Shown here: positions 61,475 through 64,000 of the stretch, in pieces | Layout: the number at the start of each line of letters is the position of its first letter | Numbering within the stretch: the stretch's first letter is position 1 | Origin: an uncultured Flavobacteriaceae bacterium | GTDB lineage: Bacteria > Bacteroidota > Bacteroidia > Flavobacteriales > Flavobacteriaceae | Direction of reading: 5' to 3' | Assembly (NCBI GenBank): GCA_937136455.1 | Contig: CAKZOO010000065.1 | Coordinates: 1 to 64,000, forward strand | DNA: 64,000 nucleotides | The notes under the pieces: model-generated | Seen by the model: the letters and a program-made list of their open reading frames with translations, nothing else | The model's database searches: none | Told to the model about the DNA's origin: nothing | Translations under genes and position numbers: made by a program

Positions 61475-61984
61475 ATGAATCAGCTAGAGTTTTCAAATAA
61501 GGTTATAAGTCTACAAGACAAATTGTTTAGAATAGCAAAACGTCTTCTAGTGTCTACTGATGAAGCTCAAGATGCGAGTCAAGAAATTTTGTCAAAGTTA
61601 TGGGAAAAACGTTCTGATTTAGAAGGATTAAGATCTGTAGAGGCCTATGCGATCACCATGACTAAGAATTATTGTCTCGACCGCCTTAAATTAAAGGAAG
61701 CTTCCAATTTGAGATTGGTTCATTCAAATTACGAATCCGCATCTGATAATGTTCAACGAACAATTGAACAACAGGATCAACTCGATTTGGTCGACGCATT
61801 TTTAAAAACATTGCCTACACAGCAACAACTCTTATTTCAACTCAGAGAAGTTGAAGGAATGGAATACGATGAAATCGAAAAGATTTTAGATATGAAACCC
61901 ACTGCAATTCGTGTGTCCTTATCTAGAATTAGAAAACAACTGAGAGAACAACTCTTAAAAATGAATTCTTATGGAATTAGTTAA
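61475..61984 (+). CDS. ECF-type RNA polymerase sigma factor
   Basis: A 169-aa ECF sigma factor. Region 2 shows KLFRIAKRLLVSTDEAQDASQEILSKLWEKR...YAITMTKNYCLDRLK. Region 4 shows LPTQQQLLFQLREVEGMEYDEIEKILDMKPTAIRVSLSRIRKQLR. It heads an operon with a single-pass membrane protein (14-base overlap) and two DUF4252 proteins, a standard Bacteroidota arrangement. Confidence 0.94.
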   Translation: MNQLEFSNKVISLQDKLFRIAKRLLVSTDEAQDASQEILSKLWEKRSDLEGLRSVEAYAITMTKNYCLDRLKLKEASNLRLVHSNYESASDNVQRTIEQQDQLDLVDAFLKTLPTQQQLLFQLREVEGMEYDEIEKILDMKPTAIRVSLSRIRKQLREQLLKMNSYGIS

Positions 61985-62390
61985 AATAGAAGCATTATTA
62001 GAAAAGTATTTTGAAGCTGAAACTTCCCTTAAAGAAGAAGCAATTTTAAAATCGTTCTTTAGCTCGGATCAGGTCCCAGAACATTTAGAAATGTACAGAC
62101 CTATGTTTGCCTATGCTGTAGCGGAATCGAAGTTAAAAGATCAGACTCCGTATCGCATTCGATCAAAAAGACGTTTGAGCCCGTTTATGAAGATTGCTGC
62201 TTCGATTACGGTTGTTGTATCCATTGGAATATTCGCTCGGGAATACCAACAGAAAAAACAGGCTGAATACGCTTATCAGCAGACGATGGCAGCGATGGAA
62301 CTCATCGCAAATCAGTTCGATAAGGCAAAACAGTCAATAGGGTATTTAGAGGTATACGAAGATTCTAAAAACAAGATTTTTAAAAAATAG
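61971..62390 (+). CDS. Putative membrane-bound anti-sigma factor
   Basis: A 139-aa protein with an N-terminal helical cytoplasmic part (LEKYFEAETSLKEEAILKSFFSS, a pattern common at the start of Bacteroidota anti-sigma factors), a single membrane helix at about residues 71-84, and a helical periplasmic tail ending in Lys. It overlaps the sigma gene by 14 bases, which fits partner synthesis. No zinc motif is visible. Confidence 0.7.
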   Translation: MELVKIEALLEKYFEAETSLKEEAILKSFFSSDQVPEHLEMYRPMFAYAVAESKLKDQTPYRIRSKRRLSPFMKIAASITVVVSIGIFAREYQQKKQAEYAYQQTMAAMELIANQFDKAKQSIGYLEVYEDSKNKIFKK

Positions 62391-62419
62391 ATAAATAGAT
62401 AATAGATAAATTAAAGAAG

Positions 62420-62986
62420 ATGAAAAGAAAATTATTAATTAGTAGTATGATGCTCCTTTTTGCGGGCATGACTTACGCACAGTCCCTTTTTGATAGATTC
62501 GAGGATGAACCAAATGTAAGTTCAGTTGTCGTAAGCAAGAGTATGTTCAATCTTTTAAGCAAGTTTGAGGTTGTCGTAGAAGACGATCCTGAGGCTAGAG
62601 ACTTTGTCGCAATGGCTAAGAGTATTGAAAGTCTAAAAGTTTTTACAACTTTTGACAAGAATGTTTCAGAAGATATGAAACACGAAGTAGATCAGTATCT
62701 AAAGAAAGCAAATCTTACAGAACTTATGAGAATCAAAGATGAAACGGCTAATGTTAAATTTTACGTTCGCCCTGGAAGAACTGATTCGCAGGTGAAGGAG
62801 CTTTTGATGTTTGTCAATGGATTTGATACTAAGGCGATGGATTTAGATATCAATATCAATGGAAAAGAACGAAACATCGAAAGTGTATTGCTCTCATTAG
62901 TTGGAGATATCGATCTAGATAAGATTAGCTCATTGATTGCAAAAATGAATCTACCTGAAGAGCTCAATCAAGTAAAACAACACTAA
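62420..62986 (+). CDS. DUF4252 protein, exported
   Basis: A 188-aa exported protein (signal ending MTYAQ). The body fits the DUF4252 family: SSVVVSKSMFNLL near the start and a helical/strand mix with acidic segments. Its partner downstream is the same family. Function is unknown; DUF4252 genes often follow ECF sigma/anti-sigma pairs in Bacteroidota, as here. Confidence 0.8.
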   Translation: MKRKLLISSMMLLFAGMTYAQSLFDRFEDEPNVSSVVVSKSMFNLLSKFEVVVEDDPEARDFVAMAKSIESLKVFTTFDKNVSEDMKHEVDQYLKKANLTELMRIKDETANVKFYVRPGRTDSQVKELLMFVNGFDTKAMDLDININGKERNIESVLLSLVGDIDLDKISSLIAKMNLPEELNQVKQH

Positions 62987-62987
62987 G

Positions 62988-63542
62988 ATGAAACAGTTCA
63001 TTAAAATCACAGGAATTCTGCTTGTACTCTTAATAGGTATGTCTTCCTGTGAATCCAACAAGAGTGTACAACAGTATTTACTAGAAAAGCAGTCTTCTTC
63101 TGACTTTGTAAGCCTAACACTCCCAGCAAGTTTGCTCAATATAGCTATTGATTCTTTGGGTACTGAGGAAAGAGAAGCTGTGAATTCTTTAAAGAAACTC
63201 AGTGTGTTAGTTTACCACGCCCCAAACGGAGATCAACAAGTTTTTGAAAAAGAACAAGCTGAAATTAATACAGTGCTTAAAAACTCTAAGTACGAAGATC
63301 TTATGAGAGCTCAAACTCAAATGGGTTCAGGTAGAATTATGATTCTTGGATCAGAAGCTAAAATCGATGAATTCTTAGCCTACGGAACTGATTTAAAAAG
63401 CAATTTTATTCTAATCAGAGTCTTAGGTGATCGAATGAATCCAAAGCACATCAAACCCTTCTTAACTGCATTACAGGATAGCGATGTTAATGAAGATGAA
63501 TTACTCGGATTGTTATCTTCTTTAAAACCTAAGAAGGAATAA
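62988..63542 (+). CDS. DUF4252 lipoprotein
   Basis: A 184-aa lipoprotein (lipobox MSSC, C20). The rest resembles the previous protein (FVSLTLPASLLN, ILGSEAKIDEF), so the two arose by duplication. One base separates the two genes. Function is unknown; the surface anchor suggests envelope sensing or maintenance. It is the last gene of the sigma operon and converges on purB. Confidence 0.78.
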   Translation: MKQFIKITGILLVLLIGMSSCESNKSVQQYLLEKQSSSDFVSLTLPASLLNIAIDSLGTEEREAVNSLKKLSVLVYHAPNGDQQVFEKEQAEINTVLKNSKYEDLMRAQTQMGSGRIMILGSEAKIDEFLAYGTDLKSNFILIRVLGDRMNPKHIKPFLTALQDSDVNEDELLGLLSSLKPKKE

Positions 63543-63568
63543 AGTAAAATAACAGAAATAAAGGAATA

Positions 63569-64000
63569 TTATATTCCAGTAAAAGAGCTAGGCGATATCG
63601 CTTTTAGCTCTTTTTTAATTTCATCAGATACCTCAAGTGTATCGATAAAATTTGAAATGCTTTCAGCGTTGATCTTCTCGTTTGTTCTAGTTAATCCTTT
63701 AAGGGCTTCGTAAGGATTTGGATAGCCTTCTCTTCTAAGGATGGTCTGGATGGCCTCAGCTACAACAGCCCAGTTGTTTTCTAAATCTTGTGCAATCTTC
63801 TCTTCGTTTAAAAGTAATTTATTCAATCCTTTGAGGGTTGATTGAAACGATAGAATGGTATGTGCTAAAGGAACTCCGATATTTCTGAGAACTGTTGAGT
63901 CAGTAAGGTCTCTTTGCAACCTTGAAATAGGAAGTTTTGCAGAAAGATGCTCAAAGAGTGCATTGGCAATTCCCAAGTTACCTTCAGAATTCTCAAAATC
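63569..64000 (-). CDS. purB: Adenylosuccinate lyase, C-terminal part (N-terminus outside window)
   Basis: The final ~143 residues of adenylosuccinate lyase, a homotetrameric enzyme of purine synthesis (SAICAR and adenylosuccinate cleavage). The frame is open to the window edge (DFENSEGNLGIANALFEHLS). RLQRDLTDSTVLRNIGVPLA and QTILRREGYPNPYEALKGLTR match the C-terminal block of the E. coli-type PurB. The catalytic serine loop lies outside the window, so activity cannot be judged here. Confidence 0.95.
   Translation of the reverse strand, partial: DFENSEGNLGIANALFEHLSAKLPISRLQRDLTDSTVLRNIGVPLAHTILSFQSTLKGLNKLLLNEEKIAQDLENNWAVVAEAIQTILRREGYPNPYEALKGLTRTNEKINAESISNFIDTLEVSDEIKKELKAISPSSFTGI

Noticed and set aside
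1..64000. CRISPR arrays, insertion sequences, prophage genes, tRNA and rRNA
   Set aside because: I saw no direct-repeat arrays, transposase or integrase frames, phage structural genes or cloverleaf sequences.

Overview
The window is chromosomal DNA from a low-GC member of the Bacteroidota, most likely a marine Flavobacteriaceae. Three things support this. Promoters fit the Bacteroidota pattern TTG-N19/21-TAnnTTTG. The gene families are typical of the group: DUF4252 and DUF4199 proteins, PspC/PadR, a GlmU-like protein, a LETM1-related protein, type B L31, and a CarB without its regulatory domain. Starts mostly lack Shine-Dalgarno sequences. Almost everything looks like core or lineage-typical chromosome. 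I see no prophage, IS element, CRISPR array, tRNA or rRNA.

Layout. 1-3.4 kb: end of a sulfatase, a type II sulfide:quinone oxidoreductase, a small DUF2892 membrane protein and thioredoxin reductase. 3.4-8.9 kb: a dipeptide epimerase/PLP-enzyme pair, a PadR-PspC operon, and a DUF4442/AIM24 pair. 8.9-14.2 kb: OxyR with a PBP4-type peptidase, divergent Dps, RluF, a LETM1-like protein and a Cu/Zn SOD lipoprotein. 14.2-22.5 kb: a tightly coupled operon for an M28 peptidase, an M1 peptidase, a large VPS10/BNR secreted protein and a DUF2490 barrel fused to three SPOR-like repeats, probably running on into sodC. 22.5-31.8 kb: a PLP decarboxylase, then a fatty-acid beta-oxidation operon under a MarR regulator with a divergent acyl-CoA synthetase. 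31.8-38.2 kb: PurL, an RNA m5C methyltransferase, a BNR lipoprotein and DUF302. 38.2-47.9 kb: an ECF sigma operon, an MsbA-like exporter, phosphohexomutase, a GT2 glycosyltransferase, DUF4199, L31, a GlmU-like protein and MtaB. 47.9-54.9 kb: GNAT, hydrolase and TPR proteins, L34 (rpmH), CarB, RmuC and a RelE/ParE-type toxin-antitoxin pair. 54.9-59.9 kb: a cobalamin-type ABC importer divergent from a cobalamin riboswitch and BtuB-like receptor. 59.9-64 kb: an S41 peptidase, an ECF sigma/DUF4252 operon and the end of purB.

Regulation is the most interesting content. Three unlinked genes (SQR, DUF2892, DUF302) carry matching CRP-like 5-N6-5 sites at the same distance from their -7 elements, which suggests a sulfide-linked regulon. 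Both ECF sigma genes are preceded by AAC-N16-CGTC. An 18-bp perfect palindrome lies between the MarR gene and the acyl-CoA synthetase. A perfect inverted repeat brackets the PadR promoter. Two genes look nearly leaderless.
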